Shown here: piece after piece, positions 1 to 10,198 of the stretch
How positions within the stretch are numbered: the stretch's first letter is position 1
Layout: each line of letters opens with the position of its first letter
Assembly (NCBI GenBank): GCA_039621445.1
Contig: CP154954.1
Location: 11,712,716 to 11,776,715, forward strand
From: Euglena gracilis
Taxonomy: Eukaryota; Euglenida; Euglenophyceae; Euglenales
DNA: 64,000 bases
Reading direction: 5' to 3'
The notes under the pieces: generated by a model
What the model saw: only the letters and a program-made list of their open reading frames with translations
What the model was told of the DNA's origin: nothing
Database searches by the model: none
Position numbers and translations under genes: made by a program

Positions 1-240
1 GCGCACCATCGTGTCCTCGAATGCCACAATGACGGCCGCGTTGAGGAGCAGGTTGAAGGAGATGATGGTCACAGGAGGGCGAGACCACCAACACACCAAA
101 GCTCCATTTGCCTTCGTCTTTCCCACCATCAGAATACTCCACAACGTTGCATTGCCGGGATGGAAGACAGCGTTGCTAATGGCAGCCCCCTCCGGCTGGT
201 TGACCAATTTGAGGTTTTGCGGGCAACACTGGGCTACATG
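1..240 (-). CDS. Exon(s) at the window edge with a membrane helix
   Basis: PEGAAISNAVFHPGNATLWS and, further on, TIISFNLLLNAAVIVAFEDT followed by MVR, which runs off the window. A donor (GATG/gtggga) near 90-95 may separate the two. The gene therefore continues to the left. Confidence 0.55.
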
Positions 241-570
241 ATGGAATTGAGGGGAAAAGCAAAAATCCAACTTTTGAAGGCTAAACGAGCACGAAGGCAA
301 TCAAACGGAGTTGCAGTGTTTGGTGGTGGATGGTTTTTTCTCTTTGAAGATTCATTGGATCGGCACCCAACCGCACACCCCTGGGGGTGGAGGGACTCAA
401 TATTGGTGGTGGGGGTCATTTTGGACCCAAATGATACGACACACAACAAAACTTTGGCACTTCGTTGCGAAGGTGGGAGGGGAGCCCAAAAATGTCTGGA
501 AATACTCACATCCCCGAATGGGGATTGGTCGGTATGCTTGGAAAGAGCCCGAGAGCCTGCGTTGAACCAC

Positions 571-708
571 CCTCGGGGCCTCCCCTGGCACAATGCCCAG
601 GTCCAGAGCTTTGCTGCGGAACGTCACCAAGTTCAGGGACCGGTAGAGCAGGTTGAAGCAGGCGGTGAGGTGGCCCCATGCCGCTGTTTGCCCAATGGGG
701 AGATGGTG
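571..708 (-). CDS. Exon of the unidentified membrane-protein gene
   Basis: Exactly 46 codons, acceptor GTCCAAG, donor CGAGG/gtggtt: HHLPIGQTAAWGHLTACFNL, LYRSLNLVTFRSKALDLGIV, PGEAPR. Strong coding appearance. Confidence 0.68.
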
Positions 709-1134
709 CTTGGACAAGGGGTCCGGATGACTTTTAAAATTTGCGTGCAAATTCTGGATTTGAGTGCTAATCCAGGTATTTGTGTGCAAATCTAGAAATT
801 TGCACGCGCTTATGCACAAATTTACGCGCGAAATATGCACAAACTTACTCGTTTTTGAGGATGCACACACAACAAATATCACAAAGTCGCAAAATTTTCT
901 GCAGCATTTAGCTCGTCGAGATTTAGTGACTTCAAAATTTGTACTTGCTTTATCAGGCAAGAGAAAATGCTTCCTGGAAGATGACCTTAAAAAGATGGGT
1001 GCCTAGACAAGGTTGGTGATTAATCAGAAAGGGGGATGTTGCAGGTGATTCAAAAAATACACATTTCTCCTATTTTAGCTTCCACTTTTGCACTTCCAGG
1101 CAACCCGGACGGGAGTTGTGGGCACCTCCCTGAC
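709..1134. other. Intron with CAAATTT-rich inverted motifs
   Basis: Holds short, partly inverted copies of AAATTTGCACGC/GTGTGCAAATCT-type sequence at 735-850; nothing coding seen. Confidence 0.5.
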
Positions 1135-1236
1135 AACCCAAGCAGCGCCATGGGTATGCGACCCCATTGTAGTCGATGCGGCTCTCGGGGGGGTTTGGCC
1201 ACTCCGTGGAGAGGAACACGAGGGCGGGCATTCGCA
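1135..1236 (-). CDS. Exon of the unidentified membrane-protein gene
   Basis: Frame: ALVFLSTEWPNPPESRIDYN then GVAYPWRCLGC. Splice ends approximate. Exon-like island between poly-G-rich repeats. Confidence 0.5.
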
Positions 1237-1254
1237 GAAGGGGGGAGGGGGGTC

Positions 1255-1520
1255 ACTTTCCACTCTGAAAAAACCAGTCAGTCACTTTTTCCGAAAAACC
1301 CAGTCAGTCACTTTACCCCCCCCCCCCGGGGGGGATCGGCCACTCTTCAGGAGGTAATGAAATTTTCCCAAAAAATGTCAAAAAATCCAAAAAAAATTTC
1401 CGGCGCCTTCGGCGCCAGGCCAGCCACTTTTCCATTTTCGGGCCTACCCCACCCCGGGGGGGGGGGGGGTTCTTGGCCAGAAAACCAGTCAGTCACCCCC
1501 CCGGGGGTGGGGTAGGACAG
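1255..1520. repeat. CAGTCAGTCAC / GGCGCC-hairpin repeat block
   Basis: CCAGTCAGTCAC appears three times (1,273; 1,302; 1,485), with oligo-C/G runs and a GGCGCCTTCGGCGCC hairpin at about 1,401. Related CAGTCAGT sequence recurs at 49,347-49,380. Confidence 0.65.
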
Positions 1521-1557
1521 GTGATAAGCAATGGTATGGGGAGGACACACACAAAGA

Positions 1558-1656
1558 CGGCAGAGCAGCCCCAAATGCACACCCACCAGGAAAATGCCAC
1601 CTGACAGGCGGGCCAGAACCGCAGGCCTTGCAGTTTCTCTTGCATGGCCCCCACAG
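1558..1656 (-). CDS. Hydrophobic exon
   Basis: Reads AMQEKLQGLRFWPACQVAFS then WWVCIWGCSAV, a probable membrane helix rich in Trp and Cys. Acceptor ATGCAAG; donor likely gtctttg at about 1,557. Confidence 0.5.
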
Positions 1657-2006
1657 GGCAGTCCAAAAGATTATCACCCCTGGCAGCTACGCGTTGTCAG
1701 GGAAAGTGGTCTCTGACAAATTCCAAGCACAGGAGTAAAGGAGCTTATGAGCTTGGGGGGGGGGGGGTAGATTGCCGTGCTGGATTCCCCCTCCTTGTTT
1801 GGCTCGGGTTGAATCGACAACGGGGGCCAACTGTGGGGGGACACACATGGTACAGGGTCAAGCCAGGACACCCACCCGTCGTGTCCAACAAACGCTTAGG
1901 TGACAAAATTTGTGGTCTGAACAAGGGGTATACATTGTGAGTGGGTGAGGGTGGAGGTAAGGAGTGGGGAGGATAAACACTGAGACATGAGGTTCTAATT
2001 TGGCAC

Positions 2007-2174
2007 AGAATTCATGCCCAAAGCGAGCTGCCTGGCCAGGTGCGTCCTCTGGCAGTCAAAAGCAGGGGCTGAGAGGCAATCCCGACGAATGGAGGCCTCC
2101 AAAGCCTGTCCATCAGCCCACTGAGGCCCTGGTCCCAACGCTTGTAGGTAGTACTTTGCCGCGGCCACCATATG
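2007..2174 (-). CDS. Exon of the unidentified membrane-protein gene
   Basis: 56 codons between acceptor CTTTGAG and donor AATTCT/gtgcc: HMVAAAKYYLQALGPGPQWA, QALEASIRRDCLSAPAFDCQ, ARQLALGMNS. Confidence 0.6.
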
Positions 2175-2439
2175 CTCAAAGCAGATCAGCATTCAGGGGC
2201 GAGTCACCCATCTGGCCCACTGCCAACCCATTCGTGTCGGCACGCATAGCATGTGACGAGGGTTGACGCATGGCATACCTGTTCTCTATTGACGCTGTTT
2301 AGCTCTGGGGCTGTTGTGGGATATGTTGAAGTATGTTAAGGTATGTTGAAATATGTTGAAATATGTTGATATATGTTGTGGGATATGTTGTGGAAGTGGG
2401 ATATGCTGTGAGGGGAAACATGTGGTGAGGGGGAAAACA

Positions 2440-2504
2440 AAATCGAAATTCGGGGTGTCGCCCGTCTCCAGTCCGGTAAACCGCTTGGCCGACACCGATT
2501 TGCC
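2440..2504 (-). CDS. Short exon
   Basis: Acceptor CACCTGCAG. In phase with the upstream exon it reads GQIGVGQAVYRTGDGRHPEF; another frame (GKSVSAKRFTGLETGDTPNF) is also open. 3' end not defined. Confidence 0.4.
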
Positions 2505-2528
2505 CTGCAGGTGGTCGAGACAACTCAC

Positions 2529-2735
2529 CGTGCAGTGTCCAAAAATAAGTTCCCAAAACAAAAAGGGCGAGGGGTTGGCGGGCATTCATCGGCTCCCACC
2601 GTCCCCTGGGCTGGACGTCCTCCCGGGACTTCGGGATCCAGAACTCCCGCAGGAAATCTCCGCTGCGGATCTTGATGGCCACGTACCGGTCCGGCAGGTG
2701 TTGGGGGCAGGGCCGCTCTCTCGCTCTTGCGTCCA
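2529..2735 (-). CDS. Exon with membrane-proximal sequence
   Basis: Consensus donor gtgagttg at 2,528. Reads HLPDRYVAIKIRSGDFLREF, WIPKSREDVQP, then LALFVLGTYFWTLH. 5' end approximate. Phase 1 out, fitting the next exon. Confidence 0.6.
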
Positions 2736-3246
2736 TTTGTGGTGCAGCGCCTACCCCGACCCGGTGCGGCTTCCTCCGCACCTTCAACAGCTGCAGATGT
2801 GGAGTTTGAATCGACGGGCACCCACTTTTGAGAATACAACTTGTGCAGATTAGAAAAATAAATCAAAAAAGGGAAAGGGAACAACTGGTAGAAATGAATC
2901 CCATGCGACACTTCCACAGATAATAATAAAAAAACTGGAGGAAAAGGACTTTCTTTTCGGAAGATGCAAACAGACGTGGTGTGTGAGCTGAAAAAACGCT
3001 TTGGCAACCTGATCAGAACCAGAACCATTTCGTGAACATCTGAAGTGAAAAACAAATACACTAAAAAGAAATAAATACAAATACAATACAATACAATACA
3101 ATACAAATGCATCGTTAATAAATGTACGATATATGAGTTAAACAGGGCAGCCTTTCTTTCTTGATATTGCCCTGGGGTGGGATACCTACACACAGAGGGC
3201 GGGGGGGGGGGAGGGCTGATCAGGCAGAGAAGGGCACTGGGTCTTG

Positions 3247-3353
3247 TGCCCAGGCGACGGCCGTGGCGTTCCATTTGCGGTTCCAGCGGAAGCGGCATTT
3301 GCCGCCCCAGAGGGAGTCGTCCCACACATGGCCCCCGGAGCCCTCCCGCGCAA
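3247..3353 (-). CDS. Trp/Arg-rich exon
   Basis: Acceptor CGGAAAG. GGHVWDDSLWGGKCRFRWNR followed by KWNATAVAWAQ; contains an N-glycosylation-type NAT. 3' end approximate. Confidence 0.55.
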
Positions 3354-3387
3354 CTTTCCGAGAGATGCCAATGCTTTGTAATACAGG

Positions 3388-3501
3388 GGGGGAATTGGTG
3401 CCAAAAAAATTGGAGGCGAGAAAATTGGAGACGGAAAAATTTGTTGGTCTCGGCCAAAATGGTCCGGAAATATTTGGCAGGATTTTATTTTTGGCAGCCA
3501 A
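3388..3501. repeat. Dispersed repeat (GGCGAGAAAATTGG...GGAAATATTTGGC family)
   Basis: Shares GGAGGCGAGAAAATTGG, TCGGCCAAA and GGAAATATTTGGCAGGATTTT with blocks at 14,172-14,270 and 14,488-14,630. Three copies within introns of the same gene. Confidence 0.75.
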
Positions 3502-3666
3502 TCCCCCCCCCCCCTGTGGCAGTGAACGTTCAGAGCGTTAAATCCCATGAGAGTATTGTGTGCTTCGGGAAAGAGCTGTGCTGACTCTCGACACCTGCAG
3601 GTTTGTTTGACAAACCCCGGCACTGTGACTAAAAAAAAAGGTCAGACAAGGAGGGAAAACCCAGAC

Positions 3667-3791
3667 CTCGGAAAAGCAAACAAATGCATTGGGCGAACCA
3701 AAGGGCGGTGGGAGGGCCCCGCGTGGGAACCGAAGGAGTGCTTCCGCCAGTTCAGGAACGCCACTGAGGGCACAGGCGGAGTAGGCCGGCC
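3667..3791 (-). CDS. Exon of the unidentified membrane-protein gene
   Basis: Acceptor GAGTCCCAG, donor TCCGAG/gtctgg. PAYSACALSGVPELAEALLR and FPRGALPPPFGSPNAFVCFS. Good splice sites; family unknown. Confidence 0.6.
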
Positions 3792-3891
3792 CTGGGACTC
3801 CGGAATGGGCGTCCCCTGCCCGGGGGTGGAGGCCGCCTCCGGCAGAGCAGGGAAGGACGCGACATGAGAGAGGCAGAGCTGCCAGGAAGGG

Positions 3892-3894
<3 letters not shown>

Positions 3895-3931
<37 letters not shown>

Positions 3932-3945
3932 CACACACACGCAGA
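3895..3945. repeat. (AC)n microsatellite
   Basis: GCGCGCGC followed by AC repeats with a few GC interruptions. Confidence 0.95.
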
Positions 3946-4253
3946 CACTGATACACAACACAAACACACACTCTCATCTACGTGTCTATCTGCTCAGGAC
4001 AAACACACACTCTCGCTAATTCACAATCGTCATACACAGATGGGTGCATACACATTGAGAGATGCAATACCACAGCGGACAGTTTTGTGGCATGGGAATC
4101 TAACCATGGGCCATTTTTTTTTGGCGGGCAACCTGTGCAGCACTTTTGAGGGACGCGGGGAACAGAAACACTGTTATGGTGTGTGACAGATCATCGCATG
4201 ATGGACACGGAACGGGCATATTACTCATACACCCACGTCATGCTTTTTAACAC

Positions 4254-4360
4254 GTGCAGGACAAACCACAACATCCTCGCAAGCCCAGTGGAGGATGGAG
4301 CAAGCCCAGCCGGGGGCAGGGCGAACCACCGGTCGACAACCTCCTGGGACAGGTTGGCTG
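4254..4360 (-). CDS. Exon of the unidentified membrane-protein gene
   Basis: Acceptor CTTTCCAG, donor CTGCAC/gtgtta. NLSQEVVDRWFALPPAGLAP and LARMLWFVLH; the last part may begin a membrane helix. Confidence 0.55.
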
Positions 4361-4994
4361 CTGGAAAGTCGGCGGGCAAGCACAGGGCTGGATGGGAAGG
4401 CGTGGTGGGCGGGGCGGGGGGGGGGGGGGCTCGACCAGAGATGTTTAGGGCAGGGGGGTCCCCACCCATCCACCCTGACTCCCGGGGAGGGGGAGGCAAG
4501 CTTTTCTTCGAGATCCCGGAGGGGGAGGTCCCCCCACCTACGAGGCCCGGTGCAGGGGATCCCCCCACCAGGAGGTTCCCCTTGCCTTTGTGCTTTGCAG
4601 CAAAAGGGGAAAAGGGAAGCAAATTTTATTGTTACTCCCCCCCTCGGGATTTTCGGGAGAAAGGGATAAGCGGAAAAGCGAGGGCGGGACGTACACTCTC
4701 TCCCAAAAGTATGTCCACCACCTCTGGACACTTAGTCCACATTTCACAACTTTTTACCACCCCGGAGGCCTGTAACATTGCCACCCCAGAGGGTCCGGCC
4801 CCGGACCCATCCACTTACGCTTCCCCTGGGGGGTGTTCCAAGTTAAAAGGAAGCCTGGGGGGAGGGTCGTGGGACCCAATCTTGGGAGTTAATTTCGTCA
4901 AGGTCAAGGTCAAGGTCAAGGGGGTCCAGCAACCACCCTCCTCCCCCTCCCCCTCCCCCTCCCCCTTCCCCTCACCCCCCCCTCTGGGGTGTCG

Positions 4995-5185
4995 CACACT
5001 TCAAAATATCCCCGGATCAACTTCCTCTTCCACACCAACAGGGTGGTCTGGATTCCCGGCCAGCCCTGCGCATACACTGCAGCTGTGTGGCCTGGATGCG
5101 GGCGCCGTACGCCGGGAACCACTCTGGCTTGTTGCCCCGGCACTGGTTCTGGTCAGGGGCAGGCCGCACGTCGGAGCCCCGGTCG
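4995..5185 (-). CDS. Exon region, reading frame uncertain
   Basis: Two frames look coding one after the other: NQCRGNKPEWFPAYGARIQA (upstream part) and GWPGIQTTLLVWKRKLIRGY then FEVCD (downstream part). They meet near 5,075 without a normal intron between them. Either an indel or a non-GT donor (CAGG/gctgg) followed by a second exon. Confidence 0.5.
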
Positions 5186-5929
5186 CGCAGTCCAGCCAAA
5201 TGAGTGTGCACCTTTCCCCGGGCCAACCCCCACCCCGCCCGCCCACACGTGTTTTTCCCGAAACCCAGCCTCCCTGGGTTTGTTTTGGGGGGTCGACCAC
5301 ACCCACCCAAAACCCACCCAAAATCGGCTGAAAATTGTTGGCGGACCAGAAAAGAAAACTTGGGTCCGCCGGGCTGGACTGACCCATTGGGTGACCTATG
5401 GGCGTCCCCAAGCCCGCCCACCCACCCACAAAAGTCCCTTCAAAGGGATCACATTGGTGCTAAGAAAATCTCGGGGCCCAACCTTCCGTGCCACTCTCGC
5501 CCACAGGTGAGTTAAATGAGTCCATGAGTCCAACGAGTCCAACACAGAGGCAAACATGCCCAAAAATGGTCATTCGGCAAGGGTCAAGTAAAAAATCTCA
5601 GTGGCTGAGAGCACGACGTTTGTTTACCTGGAAAAAAAAAACATGGCACCACGTATTAAATCCAGGCAAAAAAATCCAAATGGTAAACGTCAACTTCCTG
5701 GGCAAGCATTGCTTATACTTATCCCCCGAACCGCCGACCTTGGGGAACTGCACTTTAAAGCCATTTTGGAGTCCGAAAATTGTTAATGGCACCTTGCGCT
5801 CAACAAAAAAAAGATGGCAATACTCTCTTCGGGTGGTACCCTGCTGGTGATCCATATCAGCCCCTCCCCGTCAGAAGGACAAAAAGCGACAAAAAAAAAG
5901 ACAACTCAGGACAAATTTATCAGAACTGA

Positions 5930-6006
5930 ATCAATTTTAAGAGAGATGTGGCCTGCGTCCAGTCCAGCATTGCGGCAGCGTCCCATCCACTCTCAGCCCC
6001 AAACGC
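5930..6006 (-). CDS. Weak exon candidate
   Basis: Frame reads HLAFGAESGWDAAAMLDWTQ and then ATSLLKL. GC-rich island in an A-rich intron; splice sites not clear. Confidence 0.3.
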
Positions 6007-6052
6007 CAGGTGGTCCCGATGACTGCCGTTCCACCACAATCCCGAATCGTTG

Positions 6053-6197
6053 CAGGGGGGGGGGGATGCGCTCGCCCGGCCTCAGAAAAAATGCACAAAA
6101 ATGCGCAAAAATGCGCATTTTTGGAAAATTTGAAAAAAAATGCGCAAAAAAAATGCGCAAAAATGCGAAAAAATGTGAATCGCATTCCCCCCCCCTG
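6053..6197. mobile_element. Short CAG(G)n...(C)nCTG inverted-repeat element, A-rich core (copy 1)
   Basis: Begins CAGGGGGGGGGGGATGCG and ends in the inverse, CGCATT then a C run then CTG. The core is AAAATGCGC repeated. Same organisation as 28,965-29,102. Confidence 0.75.
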
Positions 6198-6245
6198 ATC
6201 GTTGCCATGCCCTGGAAGAAACAAAGCAAATGCTCCCTCTCACAC

Positions 6246-6440
6246 AGGGGAAGACGCTGGCAGGGCAGTGGTGATGGTGTCATTGCTGAGGCGGAGGAAG
6301 TCCCGGAAGGAGATGAGGGGCAGATAGCCACGGGTGAAGTCCAAGTCAGACCCTCGCCCCCTGTCTGTCAGAAGCCCCTCTTGAAGTACTTTCCATACGG
6401 CTGTGGTCAAATTTTTGGGGGTCTTGTTCTTCTGGCTGTT
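6246..6440 (-). CDS. Exon of the unidentified membrane-protein gene
   Basis: Donor TTCCCCT/gtgtgag; 5' end approximate. Contains NLTTAVWKVLQEGLLTDRGR and GYLPLISFRDFLRLSNDTIT. Exon-like composition; no recognised domain. Confidence 0.6.
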
Positions 6441-7240
6441 GTTTTCCTTGCCCACACCGCCGCGGTTTGAATCACGAATGTGGTATTTGGACTTAATTGC
6501 ATTAACCTGAAAAAACTAATTTGGCTTATTGGTTGAGGATATTTGATCGTTTGTCTAAATTGAGGACCGCATTGGGGATATTTTTTGAGGCAATTTTTGG
6601 GATCTTGAGTTGCGGTTTTGTGATCACCCCAAACAGACTTTTCCATCATGATCGTGCCTGGAATCAAGCACATTTGCATTTGAGCTGGGGGGTGGTATTA
6701 ATGGGCAATTATTTCCAACGTCCCCGACGTTGACGACGAGGTGGGGCCTTGAACTTTAGTATTTTGTTTCTGCATTTTGCCTGGCCGGCGCTTTTGGAGG
6801 AGGGGCTCGATCATAACAGTGCAGGGGGAATTCAGCCCCCCATTCCCCCTGCACGTGATAACCGGTTCGAAAAATGTCGTGGGGGAGAAAACCAAGACAA
6901 AAAAAACGCGTTTCTGGACTGTTTATTTCTTCAAAAAAAAATCCATCCAGAAATGCGTGAAAGCACTTCGAATTCTTCTTGGGTTGGGAAAGTCTCACAC
7001 CCCTCTCTCCCAGCCCATGGGTTGGACTTCCCCGCCACTTTGGTCAATTTTTCCCTTTTAGACTGCATCCACCTGAACTCAGTGCCCATAAACAACCTGG
7101 CCCAGGCCACCTCTCTTTGCCTGGCATGTTGAAATACTTGAATGAATCATCTGTAAGGTTTTTTTAAAAAAAACATTTTCTCCACCTGCATTATACCATC
7201 GAAAATTTCAATGCATCATTCAGATGCCTTTTTTGCGTAC

Positions 7241-7318
7241 AGGACGGAGGGAGAGGCCGTAATACTCCTCCATCTGCAGGAGGTATTTGGCCCCAGTGAA
7301 GCCGTCCATGGCATGGGG
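7241..7318 (-). CDS. Exon of the unidentified membrane-protein gene
   Basis: 26 codons: MDGFTGAKYLLQMEEYYGLS. Acceptor CTGCCAAG, donor CGTCCT/gtacgc; phases 0/0. If the donor is not used, the frame stops 7 codons on (VRKKGI), so this could also be a C-terminal end. Confidence 0.65.
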
Positions 7319-7624
7319 CTTGGCAGTCCAGGGCGGGAAAAAGAGAGATCAAGCGCACATAGGGCACCACCACCTACCTTGGTGCCTAAACATGAAAAGT
7401 TTTGGGACGAATGCAAATTCAGGGTTCGGACATCACTTAGATTGAAACGCACGGTGCTGCACACATAAAACGAAAGGTTATGAAAGCGTCAGGAATGCCA
7501 ATAAAATATAACAAAAGGCAAATATCACAAACATCTACATGCTGTAATGATAAAAGCAAAATTGGCAGAGAACACGCAGAAATGTAGACTTCAGTAAAAC
7601 TTTCAAATTTCAGAATACGTACAC

Positions 7625-7800
7625 CTCAGAAAGGCCGATCGCAATGGGGGGAAAGCTTGACGAAAGGGTCGCCGAAAGGCCAATGCGGGTGGACATCCAC
7701 TGGGTCCAGCCGGGGATGCCCTGGATGTTGCTCATCCGGACGTGCGGTACCACCAGCACCAGGCCGAACCGCTCCACGATGGTCCCGGGCACCGCGCCGC
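7625..7800 (-). CDS. Hydrophobic exon of the unidentified membrane-protein gene
   Basis: Acceptor TGGTACAG, donor CTGAG/gtgtacg. Contains VERFGLVLVVPHVRMSNIQG and WMSTRIGLSATLSSSFPPIA, likely one or two membrane helices. Ends in phase 0, which fits the next exon. Confidence 0.7.
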
Positions 7801-8168
7801 CTGTACCAGACGTGTCAGTCACGCCTGGTCACGCGTGGTCACACGTGGTCACATGCATGGGGGGAGGTGTTGTGGTTACAGTACCTGGGTTTCGACGTGG
7901 AGAGCAGGGACCTGCGACTGCAGATGTTGAGGTGTTCAAATTGCTCATGGCGCACTGTACATTTTTGTGGAATAGAAAAGATGCGGAAATACTGTGAGAA
8001 ACCTATGTATCATGTGATTTATGCATTATATCATTCTTATATTATGTTAAAAATATAAATGTAACGTTGAAACGTTAAAAAAAAAATCAATCATGCCAAA
8101 ATGCAAAAAAAAAAAATGCAAAAACAAAAAAACCAAAAAGAGTTAAATAATCAATCAAATTGAATAAC

Positions 8169-8360
8169 GTTGGTTTTCCCAGTCCAAATTGTGCTGGAAC
8201 AAAATGGCAGCTCGGTGGGTGCAGCATTTTCCACTGTCTTGGTGCCCGTCTGCTGTCGCTCCCATGAGTCCACCAGCAGCACAAAGCGAGGGTTGGGAGG
8301 CAGTGGCTTGCGAGGTGAGACAGCGACCCCCTCCCCACGGCAAACGATGCAAACCTCCAT
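8169..8360 (-). CDS. Exon of the unidentified membrane-protein gene
   Basis: 64 codons between acceptor GTGTCCACAG and donor AACCAAC/gttatt: MEVCIVCRGEGVAVSPRKPL, PPNPRFVLLVDSWERQQTGT, TELPFCSSTIWTGKTN. The CxxC and clustered Cys suggest a luminal or extracellular part. Could open with its own Met. Confidence 0.65.
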
Positions 8361-8463
8361 CTGTGGACACCACAAAGACAGCACGCACATGAACAAACTT
8401 TTAGAGGTCCGAATGCATTGTGGTTTGTGTGTGTGTGTTTGTGTGTGTGCATTGTGTGTGCAT

Positions 8464-8560
8464 GGAACCTCACGTGTGCGTGTCTGTGTGTATGTGAGTG
8501 TATTGTGTCTGTCAGACACAATACACTCACATACACACAGACACGCACACGTGAGGTTCC
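8464..8560. repeat. Perfect 48-bp-arm palindrome
   Basis: 8,464-8,511 and 8,513-8,560 are exact inverse copies around one central T at 8,512. A third, direct copy of most of the left arm follows at 8,561-8,606. The arms are GTGTCTGTGTGTATGTGAG-type sequence. Confidence 0.95.
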
Positions 8561-8604
8561 TCACATGTGCGTGTCTGTGTGTATGTGAGTGTATTGTGTC
8601 TGAC

Positions 8605-9083
8605 AGGGAATTTCTTAAGCACCCCGGGGGGGGGGGGGTCCAGCCTCCGGCTGGCAAAAAGGCTGCTGGCTGGATTTGAGCTGCTGGCTGGACCCCCCCC
8701 CGGGGGGTGGGGGGGGAGGGGGGGGTCCGGGGCTGGGGCTGGCTGGGCTGGGCTGGGTCGAGGAAAAACAAAATTTTCTAACACATTTTGGCCATTTTTG
8801 ACATTTTGATGGGTGGAGCTAGATCAAGGCTGGGGGGCTGTGATGGAGGGGCTGTGATGAGGGGGGAAAATGCAGGGATAAGTGAGCTGGACAGCCCAGT
8901 TGGCTGGCCGGCCTGCGGCCGGCTGGCCCGGCCTCCGGCCGGGCTGGACCCGACTTTATTTCACTCGACCCCGGGGGGGGGGGGGCTCCCAGCCCGAATT
9001 TGGGCTGCTGGCTGGATTTGAGCTGCTGGCTGGCTGGACCCCCCCCCGGGGGGTAGGGTACCCTCCGGCTTAAGAAATTCCCT
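8605..9083. mobile_element. 479-bp inverted-repeat element inside a GT-rich tract
   Basis: Perfect 15-bp ends: AGGGAATTTCTTAAG (8,605-8,619) and its inverse (9,069-9,083). The same GTGTCTG-rich sequence lies on both sides, as if a GT tract had been split. Inside are two related blocks (8,636-8,706 and 8,984-9,052) of CTGCTGGCTGGATTTGAGCT flanked by oligo-C/G runs. No coding potential seen. Confidence 0.8.
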
Positions 9084-9149
9084 GGTGTCTGTGAGTATTT
9101 GTGTGATTGTGTGCATGTGCACGTATTGTGTGTGCGTGAATGCATGTCT

Positions 9150-9182
<33 letters not shown>

Positions 9183-9340
9183 TGCGTGTGCGTGAATGTG
9201 CGCCAACGTGTCTGTCTGTCTGTCTGTCCGTCCGTCTCTGTGTTTGTTTGTGTGGGTGGGTGGGTGGGTGTGGACGGATGTACCAGGCTGGCAAAAACTG
9301 CTGGTGCCATAGGATGTGCATCAAAAAAGGAAAAATTTCC

Positions 9341-9477
9341 TTCCTCTGCAATCTGCAGCGGAAATCGCTGGGCAGGATCGGTCGGTCCCAGATGCCGACA
9401 CAGGGCAGGTTTTGCAGGTAGACGGAGGGGTAGAGCCGCGCACTCAGCACGGTTCTGTTGCGAACGGTCTGGTGTGT
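9341..9477 (-). CDS. Exon of the unidentified membrane-protein gene
   Basis: Acceptor CATATGCAG. Contains TVLSARLYPSVYLQNLPCVG and WDRPILPSDFRCRLQRK. The 3' end has no GT; a GA site (AGAGGAAG/gaaat) is possible. Codon composition is clearly exon-like against its surroundings. Confidence 0.6.
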
Positions 9478-9530
9478 CTGCATATGCCATACATTGCACA
9501 GGAGGCAAAGTGGGGAAAAATGCAATCAAA

Positions 9531-10075
9531 CCCAGCCCACGTTCTCTGTCCACCCGGACAATTGCCCCATTTGGGTCGATCTTCTGAATTTTGTGCACGA
9601 ATGATTTTTTCCAGGAAATTTGGGAGCCACAGGGTGTTCAGAAATAGTCCTGGGATTATTCCACACTGTAGATACTTTACGAGTTCCTGTTAACGTTTGG
9701 GGCCTGAGAAAAAGGTTGCGTGGTGGAGGAGGTTTACGGCTTTCCGTAAACATGCTTCAAAACTTTACGGAAAACCGTGAACATGAGCTTGTCCATGGGT
9801 TCCCGTAAATAAATGCTGTCCCCGTGAATGGGAATGGGAATGTCCCTCACCCCCCAGAGTTGGGGAGGTGGCCCTTTTGACTCAGCCCTACATACATATC
9901 CGATGGAACGCCTGAATATGTTTACTGGTTGCCGGTTTTGGCGTTGGCAGTGCATCCCTTCCTGGTACGGTTTCTGTATTCTGTGGAGCAATGCCAAACA
10001 GGCCATGCATTTTGATCATGTGGGTATGGTAATGGTGCACAGCTGTGGCGGCGTTCCCCAAACGGTGTTCCCGCT
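9531..10075. mobile_element. Truncated copy of the CCTAGCCCGCG element
   Basis: Starts CCCAGCCCACGTT, like the left end of the complete copy at 58,561, and matches it through the CAGGGTGTTC-AGAAATAGT-CTGGGATT block (9,633-9,663), the TTTACGG/CCGTAAA palindromes (9,672-9,810), GTGCATCCCTTCCTGGT (9,950) and GGCGTTCCCCA (10,051). The right end is missing; the TTAGGC element begins 120 bp later. Confidence 0.75.
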
Positions 10076-10198
10076 GTTTTTAGAATTTAAAAAATTTATA
10101 TCCATTGTGCAGTTGCGCAACATGCCTCTTAAACTTTTTCATTCCACATCAATGTGCCAATTGCATTGCGCAGGTGTGCAACGGTTGCCAACTTTGAC

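Noticed and set aside
1558-1656. Mpv17/PMP22-family tail
   Set aside because: FWPACQVAFSWW is only vaguely like the W-x-P-x-Q-x-x-N-F motif; no supporting exons.
7241-7800. Ligand-gated ion-channel membrane region (resemblance of RIGLSATLSSSFPPI to an M2 helix)
   Set aside because: Only loose hydrophobic similarity; no Cys-loop signature or Pro motif found.
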